Below, piece after piece: positions 25,263 to 34,378 of a DNA stretch of 64,000 nt. This DNA comes from Pseudomonadota bacterium (GTDB taxonomy: Bacteria; Desulfobacterota; Binatia; Binatales; Binataceae), in assembly GCA_021324755.1 (NCBI GenBank), contig JAJPIL010000028.1, forward strand, positions 1-64,000, given 5' to 3'. The translations under genes were made by a program, and so were the position numbers. Numbering within the stretch: position 1 is the first letter of the stretch; each line of letters begins with the position of its first letter. Under the pieces are notes generated by a model. It had not been told where the DNA came from. It was given only the letters and a program-made list of their open reading frames with translations, and made no database searches.

Positions 25263-27302
25263 ATGCGTTCGATGGAGCTATCAGAGTGCATCTCTGCGCT
25301 TTACGGATACGGATTTAAAATCGGCCAGAAGGTTGGACTGCTTACTTACGCTGTGGCTACGGGAAGTGCCTTCGACGCAAGTTCGACGAACGGCGGTTAC
25401 TCGCTACCCGCGCAAAAACCGTTAAGCTTAGGTCTGGCCACCCTGAAGCAGCTCAAAGCCATCATCATTTCTTTCCCACAGCAGCTAGGCACAATCTGGA
25501 CGCTGGTTCTGGCACAAGTACGGGTGTTCGGCCCGAAGGAGTACACTTTACTGGCCATTTTAGCCTCTGGCCTCGTCTACGGGTTAATCAAGCGAAATCG
25601 GCTTAAAACTCTGATCGAGCAATTTTTCGCTCTGCCGAACGTTCAATGGCCCGCGCCGGTTCGAGACTGGTACGCCGCGTTACTTAGCGTCGTAAGCGCA
25701 GGTGCATTGCCTTTCTTAGCTTGGTGGGGGTGGCTATCCCTTATAACGCTTACCAGGTATCGGGTGCCCTTCTTTATTGTGACCGAGCGGGCGCTTTTCG
25801 CATGGCTGCTTTACGCGGTCGGAAACGAAATCATCAAGCAAATAATCAAGCGTTTTCTACTCAAGGCTCCTAGTAAGTACACTGCGTTTGTATTCGTCGT
25901 GGCGCGCCGGCTCTTGCTATACGTGGTTGTCCTTTCGGTCGCTCTAGACACGGCCGTCGAGCTTGGCGCCTCTTCCGACTCGATTGCCTTATGGCGCTCG
26001 TTATTCGAGCTTTCGGTAATCGTTTTTTTGGCATACTTTTTCGCTCACCGCCGCATAGTTATCGCGCTCGTTCCGGATATTCCAAGCGCCGCCTACCGCA
26101 AATTCGTTGCTGCTATCGAACAGCTTTACTTTGGGGTATACGCTTTCACTCTCGGTACGGCGCTGCTGCAGTGGGCCGGCTACAGGGAACTGGCGCACTT
26201 TCTATGGCTTAGGACGTGGGCCCTTGCTGGGCTTTTCTTAACAGCGATCCTGGTGCATTACTTCCTCCACGTCACGCTTCACAATCTTCTGCTCGGACGC
26301 GCCCAGCCGAACCAGGAGGCGATAAGTTTCTATCGCGCATTGGAGCAACTTTTGGAATACGCCGCACTGATCGCCTTGCTGGCTTTTGGCCTGTCGATGC
26401 TAGGGCTGAGCGATCCGCTTATGCGTTTTGCCTTGCGCCCGTGGTTTACACTGGGGAACCAAACGGTCTCTTTGTTGACTGTAGTCGAGGCGGTGACGAT
26501 CGTACTTGGCTTCTTCTTATGTGCGCGCCTGATCCGCACCTACCTAGAGTACCGCGTTTATCCTGCTCTCAACATCGATCCTGGCGTTTCCTACGCAGTA
26601 AACACCGTGATTGTGTACGTAATGGTAACCATCGGCATCGTCGAGGCGTGCGAAACAGTAGGCCTAGGCTTCGGCACGCTGCGACTGTTCGCCGGCGCCT
26701 TGGGCATAGGAATCGGTTTCGGGCTTCAATCGTTAGCCCAAAACGTGGTGAGCGGGCTAATACTGATTTTTAGCCGTGCCTTGCGCAGGGGAGACTGGAT
26801 CAGCACCGGAGAAACGCTCGGAATGGTTCAAGAAGTCGGGATTCGCGCTACGCGCCTTCGGACCTGGGACGACGTCGAGTACTTGGTGCCCAACGCTCGG
26901 CTCATAGAGCGCGAACTCATCAACTGGACACGCTCGACCCCGTACGTCCGACTACACGTCGCAGCTAGCGCGGGATACGGCTGCGATCCTCAAGCGGTCA
27001 GGAACGCACTTCTTAAGGCGGCAGCCGAGGCTGCCCACGTCGAACAATTCCCACCTCCGGAGGTGTGGTTCGTCGGTTTTGGCGACAGTAGCCTTAATTT
27101 CGAACTTTTGGTTTGGGTAAACCTCAAAGCTGTGGAACGGCGTAAGGCCGAGAGCGAGCTGCGATTTGCGATTTTTGACGCTTTCAGAAAGGAAGGCATT
27201 GAAATTCCCTTCCCGCAGCGCGACCTTCATATCAGATCTGCTGACGGATTGAGCACTCTTGTCAGGACCGATGAGCGACGCGCGGTTTCCGACATAGAAT
27301 GA
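25263..27302 (+). CDS. MscS-family mechanosensitive ion channel (large, extra N-terminal TM region)
   Basis: 679 residues. About eleven hydrophobic segments occur between residues 90 and 490. The last is the pore-lining helix LFAGALGIGIGFGLQSLAQNVVSGLILIF, with the Gly/Ala pattern of MscS TM3. The cytoplasmic beta domain (RRGDWISTGETLGMVQEVGIRATRLRTWDDVEYLVPN) and the C-terminal alpha/beta cage follow. MscS proper has three TM helices, so this is a YbdG/MscM-like large variant; the first 90 residues show no clear signal peptide. It should open under hypo-osmotic membrane tension. Stands alone on the plus strand. Confidence 0.9.
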   Translation: MRSMELSECISALYGYGFKIGQKVGLLTYAVATGSAFDASSTNGGYSLPAQKPLSLGLATLKQLKAIIISFPQQLGTIWTLVLAQVRVFGPKEYTLLAILASGLVYGLIKRNRLKTLIEQFFALPNVQWPAPVRDWYAALLSVVSAGALPFLAWWGWLSLITLTRYRVPFFIVTERALFAWLLYAVGNEIIKQIIKRFLLKAPSKYTAFVFVVARRLLLYVVVLSVALDTAVELGASSDSIALWRSLFELSVIVFLAYFFAHRRIVIALVPDIPSAAYRKFVAAIEQLYFGVYAFTLGTALLQWAGYRELAHFLWLRTWALAGLFLTAILVHYFLHVTLHNLLLGRAQPNQEAISFYRALEQLLEYAALIALLAFGLSMLGLSDPLMRFALRPWFTLGNQTVSLLTVVEAVTIVLGFFLCARLIRTYLEYRVYPALNIDPGVSYAVNTVIVYVMVTIGIVEACETVGLGFGTLRLFAGALGIGIGFGLQSLAQNVVSGLILIFSRALRRGDWISTGETLGMVQEVGIRATRLRTWDDVEYLVPNARLIERELINWTRSTPYVRLHVAASAGYGCDPQAVRNALLKAAAEAAHVEQFPPPEVWFVGFGDSSLNFELLVWVNLKAVERRKAESELRFAIFDAFRKEGIEIPFPQRDLHIRSADGLSTLVRTDERRAVSDIE

Positions 27303-27503
27303 GCGCATAGTGCTGCTGGCGTCGCTTGCGCGGACAATTGCGCACAATGGTGACAAACTCTAAGCCGCGCAAAAGTCGAAAGGGCCGTTGACCACCATTT
27401 TTCAGGCCACGCGTTTATTCCGCTTTCTGATTAGACCATGTAAGCTTATCACCGAAAATTGGCTTACGTATCGAGCTCTAGCTAACGGGGGAGCTAATAC
27501 GAG

Positions 27504-28700
27504 ATGGACTTTACGCTTTCGCCAAGAGCAGAAGAACTGCGGGCAAAAGTTGCCGCTTTCATGGATGAGTACGTGTACCCAGCCGAGTCGGTCGCTCGGG
27601 AACAAGAGCGCTCGTTGGAAAAGCCCGGTGCCGATCCTCCTATCGTGGTCGAGCTCAGGAAAAAAGCCAAAGCTCAGGGGTTGTGGAACCTGTTTATGCC
27701 CGACCCGAGGTACGGAAAGGGCCTCAAAAACTGGGAATATGCCCCGATATGCGAACTTATGGGCCGAAGCCCAATCGGTGCGCGCGTCTTTAACTGCAAT
27801 GCGCCCGATACGGGCAACATGGAAATTCTGGCCGAGTTCGGCACACCGGAACAAAAAGAGCGGTGGCTTAAGCCGGCGTTAGAGGGTGAAATAAGAAGCT
27901 GCTTTTCGATGACCGAACCCGAAACGGCAGGGTCCGATCCCACCCTGCTACGAACCAGAGCTGTGCGCGACGGCGATTATTACGTGATCAATGGGCACAA
28001 ATGGTTCACCAGCGGCGCGCTGGGCGCCGCCTTCGCGATCGTGATGGCGGTAACTAACCCCGACGCCGAACCCCATCGGCGAGCCAGTCAAATTATCGTG
28101 CCTCTGGACACTCCCGGCGTGAAAATCGTGCGCGCGGTGCCGGTTATGGGAGCCGTTCACGGAGGAGGGCACTGCGAAATACTCTACGAAAATTGCCGAG
28201 TGCCAGTAACCAATCTCTTGGGCAAGGAAGGCGACGGCTTTGCCATCGCTCAGGCGCGGCTAGGGCCAGGACGAATCCATCACTGCATGAGGATGATCGG
28301 TGCCGCCGAGCGCGCCCTTGAGCTAATGTGCAAACGGGCAAATACGCGATGGACCCACGGCAGTTACTTGGCCGACAAAAGCAATGTCCAGGAGTGGATC
28401 GCGGATTCGCGCATCGAGATCGACGCTTCGCGCCTGATGGTTATGTACGCCGCGTGGAAAATGGACACCGTGGGGAAAAAGGAAGCGCGCCAGGAAATCT
28501 CGATGATTAAGGTACTGGCAGCCAATACCGTGATGCGTGTGCTCGACCGCGCGATCCAAGTGCACGGCGCTCTTGGAATGAGCGATGACACTCCGCTTGC
28601 CTTTTTCTGGCGCGAGTTGCGCGGGCTTCGTCTAGCTGACGGCCCTGACGAGGTCCATCGGATGACGATCGCCAGGCGCGAGCTCGCCAAATGGAAGTGA
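27504..28700 (+). CDS. Acyl-CoA dehydrogenase, ACAD10/ACAD11 type
   Basis: 398-residue FAD-dependent acyl-CoA dehydrogenase. The FAD/substrate-binding stretches CFSMTEPETAGSDPT and WFTSGALGAAFAIVMAV are present. The C-terminus carries LRLADGPDEVH (375-385) after HGALGMSDDTPLA, the signature of the ACAD10/11 clade in place of the usual YEGTSQIQ. In animals this domain is fused behind an aminoglycoside-phosphotransferase-like domain; here the kinase is the next gene. Homologues (ACAD10/11; LvaC of the levulinate pathway is analogous) act on a phosphorylated 4-hydroxyacyl-CoA and yield an enoyl-CoA. ATG 27504, GGGGGAG upstream. Confidence 0.9.
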   Translation: MDFTLSPRAEELRAKVAAFMDEYVYPAESVAREQERSLEKPGADPPIVVELRKKAKAQGLWNLFMPDPRYGKGLKNWEYAPICELMGRSPIGARVFNCNAPDTGNMEILAEFGTPEQKERWLKPALEGEIRSCFSMTEPETAGSDPTLLRTRAVRDGDYYVINGHKWFTSGALGAAFAIVMAVTNPDAEPHRRASQIIVPLDTPGVKIVRAVPVMGAVHGGGHCEILYENCRVPVTNLLGKEGDGFAIAQARLGPGRIHHCMRMIGAAERALELMCKRANTRWTHGSYLADKSNVQEWIADSRIEIDASRLMVMYAAWKMDTVGKKEARQEISMIKVLAANTVMRVLDRAIQVHGALGMSDDTPLAFFWRELRGLRLADGPDEVHRMTIARRELAKWK

Positions 28701-28861
28701 AAAGCCCGCCAAGCGCGACCGTAATCCGTGACGGCTAGTGGAGTCGACCGCCCGCTTCCGAGGCTTCATTGGGCAGAGCCCTTGGTCGGCTGCGGGCACA
28801 CCAGTCAGGCTTAAGCGATACATATTGAAAACTTACTTAAATGCCGCAGAGCTAAGGAACG

Positions 28862-29974
28862 ATGACATTATCGGAGCAAACAAACGAGCTCATGGCGGAA
28901 GATGAGGTCGCCGAAGTTGGCAGCGAAGCAGACTTCGACCGCGAAAAGCTTCGCGCCTACCTCGAGGGCAAGATCGCTAGCGCGCACGGGCCGATGGAGG
29001 TTAAGCAGTTCCGCGGTGGCCATTCCAACTTGACTTATCTCTTGCGCTTCGGCGACTCGGAATGGGTTATGAGACGACCTCCACCTGGGCCCTTGCCGCC
29101 TGGTGGACATGACGTTATTCGAGAGTATCGCGTGCTTTCGGTCCTTTGGCAGGCGTATTCGCCGGCGCCTCGAGCCGTCTTGTTATGCGAAGACCCGAGC
29201 GTAATCGGCGCGCCATTCTTTATTATGGAGCGGCGCAAGGGCTTCGTATTGCGGATGCGTCAACCGGTGCCCGCCGAGCTCGATACTTCGGCTGAAAATT
29301 TGCGGCGCCTGAGCGAGGCCTTCATCGACGCGCTCGCCGCCCTGCACAATGTGGACTATCAAGCAATCGGCCTTGGCACGCTTGGGAAACCGCAAGGCTT
29401 TCTCGAACGACAGATAAATGGATGGATGATGCGGTGGGAGCGCGCCAAAACGCGCGAGCTCGCCCTCATGAACAAGCTCGGCGAGTGGTTCCTGGCGAAT
29501 ATGCCAGCGCCTCAGCCTCCGTCGCTGCTACACAACGACTTCTTCTTACATAACGTGATGTTCGATTTTAACGATGTCAGCAAAGTCAATGCAGTGCTCG
29601 ACTGGGAGATGTGCACGCTGGGCGATCCGATGGTGGACCTCGGAATCGCCCTCGGTTACTGGCGAGAGGCTGGCGATGACCCCGAGCTTTTGGCGCTCTC
29701 CGAAGGTCATGCTCACACGACGATGCCCGGCTTTCTTTCTCGCGAGCAACTGGCGCGACGGTACGCGGAAAAAACCGGCCGAGACATATCATCGTTGCCC
29801 TACTATATCGCCTGGGCCCACTGGAAGACCGCAACCGTCGTCGAGCAGCTCTACGGACGTTACCTGCGCGGCCTGACACGCGATGAGCGTTTTGCTTTGC
29901 TCGGCAAACAACCGCCGGTTTTGGCCCGCAGCGCGGCAGCATTGCTTGCCGCACACTACGGGTTTAACGCATGA
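28862..29974 (+). CDS. APH-family phosphotransferase, partner of the ACAD10/11-type dehydrogenase
   Basis: 370 residues. The P-loop region is FRGGHSNLTYLL, the Lys-equivalent region WVMRRPPPGPLPPGGHDVIREYRVL, the catalytic loop HNDFFLHNVMF begins at residue 224, and the metal site VLDWEMCTLGDPMVDLG follows. It closely resembles the N-terminal kinase domain of human ACAD11 and LvaA, which phosphorylate the 4-hydroxyl of 4-hydroxyacyl-CoAs. HND replaces the textbook HGD, a substitution tolerated in this clade. A 160-nt gap separates it from the dehydrogenase. It is expected to act with that enzyme in one two-step reaction. Confidence 0.87.
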   Translation: MTLSEQTNELMAEDEVAEVGSEADFDREKLRAYLEGKIASAHGPMEVKQFRGGHSNLTYLLRFGDSEWVMRRPPPGPLPPGGHDVIREYRVLSVLWQAYSPAPRAVLLCEDPSVIGAPFFIMERRKGFVLRMRQPVPAELDTSAENLRRLSEAFIDALAALHNVDYQAIGLGTLGKPQGFLERQINGWMMRWERAKTRELALMNKLGEWFLANMPAPQPPSLLHNDFFLHNVMFDFNDVSKVNAVLDWEMCTLGDPMVDLGIALGYWREAGDDPELLALSEGHAHTTMPGFLSREQLARRYAEKTGRDISSLPYYIAWAHWKTATVVEQLYGRYLRGLTRDERFALLGKQPPVLARSAAALLAAHYGFNA

Positions 29975-30016
29975 AGCAAACAATGAGCGGTCGAATTTCC
30001 TGGCGGGAGGTAACAA

Positions 30017-30892
30017 TTGCACGAGTTTACCTACGTGGCACCCTCTAGTGTCGAGGAAATCGTACAGTTTCTGGCGCAGCACCGGGAGAAGGCTCGCCCG
30101 TTTTGTGGCGGCACCGACATACTGGTTCAGATGCGCTCCGGAGTGCGACGGCCGAGCTATCTGCTCGACGTTAAAACCGCGCCCGAAACAAGACTGTTCG
30201 AGTTCGATCCCGCAAAAGGGCTCAGAATAGGCGCCGCCGTACCCTGCGCCGATGTCTCTGCCGATCCTGCGGTTAGACGCTATTACCCGGGCCTGGCTGA
30301 GGCAGCAAACCTTATCGGCTCTGTCCAGATTCGAAACCGCGCTTCGTTAGGAGGCAACTTGGCCAACGCTTCGCCAGCCGCTGACACCGTGCCTGCTCTG
30401 ATCGCTTTGGGGGCCAAGGCCGTTTTGCGAAGCGTCCAGGGCCAGCGCGAGGTTCCGGTCGAGGGCTTCGTCACCGCTCCGGGTCGAACGATTCTTAACG
30501 CAGACGAGGTTATTACCGAGTTTGTGATTCCGCCTCCGCAAAGAGGTGGCGCCGACGCATACCTTCGATTCGTCCCGCGCAACGAAATGGATATTGCCGT
30601 GGCAGGCGTCGGGGTATTCGTAAAAATGGAAGGACAGCGCTGCGTCGAGGCAAGAATTGTTTTGGGAGCGGTCGGACCGACGCAGATCGTCGCAAGCGAG
30701 GCGATGGCTTATCTCAGGGGAAGAACGCTCAACGAAGGCGTGGTTTCGCACGCTGCCGAGCTTGCCGCGCAGGCGGCCTCACCAATCGACGACGTTCGCG
30801 GTACGCGCGAATTTCGCCGCCACCTGGTCGCGGTTCTGACGCGTCGAAGCTTGCTCGCCGCCGCAAAGCGCGCCCAGGCAAACCAGAGTTAG
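30017..30892 (+). CDS. Molybdenum hydroxylase FAD-binding medium subunit
   Basis: 291 residues of the CoxM/CutM/HcrB type. FAD motifs are FCGGTDILVQMRSG near residue 31 and IRNRASLGGNLANASPAAD around residue 100. This subunit passes electrons between the 2Fe-2S subunit and the acceptor. The start is TTG 30017, supported by GGAGG 6-9 nt upstream. First of three genes in M-S-L order; the other two are the Fe-S and molybdopterin subunits. Confidence 0.92.
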   Translation: MHEFTYVAPSSVEEIVQFLAQHREKARPFCGGTDILVQMRSGVRRPSYLLDVKTAPETRLFEFDPAKGLRIGAAVPCADVSADPAVRRYYPGLAEAANLIGSVQIRNRASLGGNLANASPAADTVPALIALGAKAVLRSVQGQREVPVEGFVTAPGRTILNADEVITEFVIPPPQRGGADAYLRFVPRNEMDIAVAGVGVFVKMEGQRCVEARIVLGAVGPTQIVASEAMAYLRGRTLNEGVVSHAAELAAQAASPIDDVRGTREFRRHLVAVLTRRSLLAAAKRAQANQS

Positions 30893-30952
30893 CTTAGTTC
30901 TAGCTAACCCACTAAATCGAGCTGCTAATACTTTAGACTTAAAATTGATTAT

Positions 30953-31447
30953 ATGCCGATGAGAAAAGTTGCGGTTCAGACAACGCTTAATGGCGAACCG
31001 GTGGAGTTTCTGTGCGAACCACGGCAAAGCCTTCTCGAGGTGCTTCGCGATGTCCTTAATCTTACGGGCACCAAAGAGGGATGTCTTACTGGAGATTGCG
31101 GGGCGTGCAGCGTGCTGTTCGATGGCCGCGTTGTTTGCTCATGCCTTGTTTTGGGCGTAGAGGCTCAGGGCGCGCAGATACAAACTGTCGAAGGGCTGGC
31201 GCATGGTAATGAGCTTAGCGTTTTGCAACGCAAGTTTTTGGAGCACGCAGCTTTACAGTGCGGTATTTGCACGCCAGGTTTTCTTATCGCCGCGAAGGCG
31301 CTTTTGGACCACAATTTGAACCCGAGCGAGAGCGAAGTCCGTTACGCTCTGGCCGGCAATTTGTGCCGCTGTACGGGTTACGACAAAATCGTTCGCGCAG
31401 TGATGGATGCGGCAAAGGAGATGCGGGAGAGAGAAGCTTATGGGTAG
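30953..31447 (+). CDS. Molybdenum hydroxylase 2Fe-2S small subunit
   Basis: 164 residues with two [2Fe-2S] sites. The plant-type N-terminal cluster uses GCLTGDCGACSVLFDGRVVCSC; the C-terminal helical cluster uses CGICTPGF and NLCRCTGY. It relays electrons from the molybdenum site to FAD. ATG 30953; the stop overlaps the large-subunit start by 8 nt. Confidence 0.94.
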   Translation: MPMRKVAVQTTLNGEPVEFLCEPRQSLLEVLRDVLNLTGTKEGCLTGDCGACSVLFDGRVVCSCLVLGVEAQGAQIQTVEGLAHGNELSVLQRKFLEHAALQCGICTPGFLIAAKALLDHNLNPSESEVRYALAGNLCRCTGYDKIVRAVMDAAKEMREREAYG

Positions 31448-33734
31448 CCATACGACTGAAAGCTCCTTTCGGGTAATCGGAACTCGCCCGATCCGACACG
31501 ATGGCGTCGAAAAGGTAACGGGCCGCGCGAAGTACGGTGCCGACTACTACGTAGCCGGCATGTTGCACGGTAAGGTTTTGCGCAGCCCCCACGCTCACGC
31601 TCGCATAAAGTCAATCGACTTCTCTCGAGCGCTGGCGCTCCCAGGCGTAAAGGCCGTCGTGACCGGCAAAGACTTGCCCGAAGGTGAGAACAAGACCGTG
31701 CCGCTTGGCGAGATGACCGTAAACCCGCGCTACCTCGGCCAGAACATACTCGCCCGCGACAAGGTGCTCTATTACGGCCACGCCGTGGCTGCAGTAGCGG
31801 CCATAAGCCCCCACATCGCCGAACAGGCGCTTGAACTTATCGAGGTGGATTACGAAGTTTTGCCTCCAGTGCTAAGCGTCGAGCAGGCGATGGCCGAGGG
31901 AGCTCCGATTCTCCATCCCGATCTACGCAACGAGGAACTGGGGGACGTGCCGACGAACGTCGCCAAGCATGTGGTGCTGACACGGGGCGACGTCGAAGCC
32001 GGATTCCGCGAAGCGCATTTTATCGTCGAGCGAGAGTTTCGCACCTCGATGGTCCATCAGGGATACATCGAGCCGCACAATGCCCTGGCGATATACAACG
32101 CCGACGGCAAGGCGACGATATACTGCTCCACCCAGGGGCCGTTCGAGGTACGCGGGATGAGCGCGGCCGTGCTGGGCTTGCCCGTCGGCAGTATCAAAGT
32201 GGTCCCAGCGGAGATCGGCGGCGGGTTTGGCGGCAAAACCACCGTCTACCTTGAACCGCTGGCCTTACTGTTGGCGATGAAGACGGGGCAACCGGTGAAG
32301 ATGGTGATGACGCGCAGCGAAGTGCTGCGCGCAACCGGCCCTACGTCCGGTTCGCTCATCAGAGTCAAGATGGGCTGCACTAAAGAGGGCAAGATTACGG
32401 CGGCGAAGATATGGATGGCTTACGAAGCAGGGGCTTTCCCGGGCTCCCCAGTCGGAGCAGCCACGATGACCGTGCTTGCGCCGTACGCGATCCCCAACGT
32501 GCAAATCGACGGCTACGACGTAGTGGTCAACAAGCCCAAAACCGCCGCTTACCGTGCGCCAGGCGCGACCAACGCCGCTTTTGCCGCCGAAACCGTGATT
32601 GACGAACTTGCCGAGCTATGCGGCATCGATCCGCTCGACATACGCATCCTCAACGGCGCTCGCGAAGGCACGCCCCATCCCGCTGGCCCGCCTTATCGGC
32701 GGATCGGCTTTATCGAGACGTGCGAGGCAATAAAGGCAAGCGAGCACTATCGCTCGAATCTCGAAGGCCCAAACCGCGGGCGAGGCGTGGCCTCTGGCTT
32801 TTGGTTCAATGCTGGGATGCAATCCGCCGCGGTCGTAAACATCCATCTCGACGGCACGGCAAGTGTGGTCACCGGTTCGCCTGATATCGGCGGCACGCGC
32901 GCGGCGTGCGCGATGATCGCCGCCGAGGTTCTCGGACTTAACGTCGAAGACGTTCGTCCCGTCGTTACCGACACTGACTCGATAGGACATACGGACGTTA
33001 CCGGGGGCAGTCGAGTTACCTTCGCCACAGGGATGGCGGTTTTTAGGGCTGCCGAAGATGCACTTGCACAGCTCAAGGAGCGAGCAGCCAAGCTTTGGGA
33101 ATGCAAAGTCGAGGAGGTTGAGTTTCGGGACGGAAAGTTTTACTGCAAAACCAACAATGCAACGCCGCTCTCCGTAAGCGAGTTGGCCAAACGGCTGCCT
33201 CGCCTTGGCGGGCCGGTCACGGGCCGCGCAACCGTCAACGCGCGCGGAGTTGGACCATCGTTTGCCACGTGTTGTATCGACGTCGAAGTGGACCCTGAAA
33301 CGGGGCGCGTCCAGATTCTGCGCTGTACGGTGGCGCAAGACGCCGGCCGAGCGATTCACCCCGCATACGTGGAAGGACAAATGCAGGGCGGCACCGCGCA
33401 GGGGATCGGCTGGGCCTTGAACGAGGAGTACATATACGACAGCGACGGTCACTTAATGAACTCAACGCTGCTCGACTACCGAATGCCCACTTGTCCGGAC
33501 CTACCGATGATCGAAACCATAATTGTGGAGGTACCAAATCCCGGCCATCCGCTGGGCGTACGCGGAGTTGGCGAAGTATCGATCGTGCCCCCTCCAGCGG
33601 CGATCGCCAACGCTGTCTACCGCGCCGTCGGCGTGCGGATGACCGAACTACCGATGTCGCCGGCCCGCCTGTGGAAAGCGATTGCGCAGAAGGAGTCGAC
33701 TCGCTCGGGGCTCGGCCGAGCACAACACGGGTAA
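31440..33734 (+). CDS. Molybdenum hydroxylase large (Mo-molybdopterin) subunit
   Basis: 764 residues of the xanthine dehydrogenase/aldehyde oxidase family, N-terminal a/b hammerhead plus Mo-binding domains. The catalytic Glu sits in RGVGEVSI (Glu712, near the C-terminus), and GGGFGGKTTVYLEPLA binds the pterin cofactor. The active-site loop reads AYRAPGA (370-376), not the AYxCSFR of aerobic CO dehydrogenase. The enzyme is thus more like aldehyde/aryl-CoA oxidoreductases such as 4-hydroxybenzoyl-CoA reductase; the substrate is unknown. ATG 31440 is chosen over the upstream in-frame codons at 31407 because it overlaps the previous stop in the usual coupled manner. Confidence 0.9.
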   Translation: MGSHTTESSFRVIGTRPIRHDGVEKVTGRAKYGADYYVAGMLHGKVLRSPHAHARIKSIDFSRALALPGVKAVVTGKDLPEGENKTVPLGEMTVNPRYLGQNILARDKVLYYGHAVAAVAAISPHIAEQALELIEVDYEVLPPVLSVEQAMAEGAPILHPDLRNEELGDVPTNVAKHVVLTRGDVEAGFREAHFIVEREFRTSMVHQGYIEPHNALAIYNADGKATIYCSTQGPFEVRGMSAAVLGLPVGSIKVVPAEIGGGFGGKTTVYLEPLALLLAMKTGQPVKMVMTRSEVLRATGPTSGSLIRVKMGCTKEGKITAAKIWMAYEAGAFPGSPVGAATMTVLAPYAIPNVQIDGYDVVVNKPKTAAYRAPGATNAAFAAETVIDELAELCGIDPLDIRILNGAREGTPHPAGPPYRRIGFIETCEAIKASEHYRSNLEGPNRGRGVASGFWFNAGMQSAAVVNIHLDGTASVVTGSPDIGGTRAACAMIAAEVLGLNVEDVRPVVTDTDSIGHTDVTGGSRVTFATGMAVFRAAEDALAQLKERAAKLWECKVEEVEFRDGKFYCKTNNATPLSVSELAKRLPRLGGPVTGRATVNARGVGPSFATCCIDVEVDPETGRVQILRCTVAQDAGRAIHPAYVEGQMQGGTAQGIGWALNEEYIYDSDGHLMNSTLLDYRMPTCPDLPMIETIIVEVPNPGHPLGVRGVGEVSIVPPPAAIANAVYRAVGVRMTELPMSPARLWKAIAQKESTRSGLGRAQHG

Positions 33735-33830
33735 TCGAAGCAACGTAACGATCCCGGGAGCGGGCAAGGCATTTGCTTCACAACTGTCCCCGGAGATGTC
33801 GACGAGCTAGAGAGCTCGGGCTTCAAAACC

Positions 33831-34094
33831 ATGGCAAACGTGCATATTCCCACGCAGATGCGACAATTATGCGGCGGACAAGAGTTGGTTAAAATTCCGG
33901 GCAAAACCGTCCGCGAATTGATCGAAGAACTGGAGCATCGGTTTCCAGGCGTAAAGAACTACCTTTTAGACGGCAACGATCTCAGGCCTTCGATCGCGGT
34001 ATGGGTGGACGGGGAGCTGGCTCCCGCCGGTTTACTCGAAACGGTCGGCCCCGAAAGCGAAGTTCACTTTATGCCAGCGATCGGAGGCGGATAA
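33831..34094 (+). CDS. MoaD/ThiS-family ubiquitin-like sulfur carrier
   Basis: 87-residue beta-grasp protein ending in GlyGlyGly (MPAIGGG), the terminus that MoaD and ThiS use as a thiocarboxylate. It has a typical RELIEELEHRFPGV helix and a VWVDGEL strand. The nearest genes are a molybdenum hydroxylase upstream and a thiolase downstream, 96 and 284 nt away. A role in cofactor sulfur supply for the hydroxylase is plausible; so is another MoaD-like function such as a tungsten cofactor or protein conjugation. No MoaE is nearby. ATG 33831 lacks a good Shine-Dalgarno. Confidence 0.8.
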   Translation: MANVHIPTQMRQLCGGQELVKIPGKTVRELIEELEHRFPGVKNYLLDGNDLRPSIAVWVDGELAPAGLLETVGPESEVHFMPAIGGG

Positions 34095-34378
34095 AAACCT
34101 TGCAGTCCTCGCAAATCGGGGCCGTAGGCTGCAGGCGCTCGGCCCCGGGACCGCTTGCATCTGGGGCGAACAAGATTCAAGACGGTAGCAAACTGTAAAG
34201 CTATTTTCACGCGACGAGTCGCAATGCACCAAGTAGGCTGATAAACTTGAAGTGCTGATTATAAATTTTGATTTGAAGTACTGACTAAAGAAAACGAAGT
34301 TTATCGTCGTAAGGCGGCCAAGGCAGAATGTGCACACCGGTAGGTGCCGCTTAACCAAAGGCAAAGGGGCGTATAAAG

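Noticed and set aside
32616-33452. Minus-strand open frame opposite the molybdenum hydroxylase large subunit
   Set aside because: Antisense to a conserved gene; residue composition matches codon-bias shadowing.
31440-33734. Aerobic carbon monoxide dehydrogenase (CoxL)
   Set aside because: Gene order is M-S-L as in cox, but the active-site loop is AYRAPGA, not AYxCSFR, so CO oxidation is unlikely.
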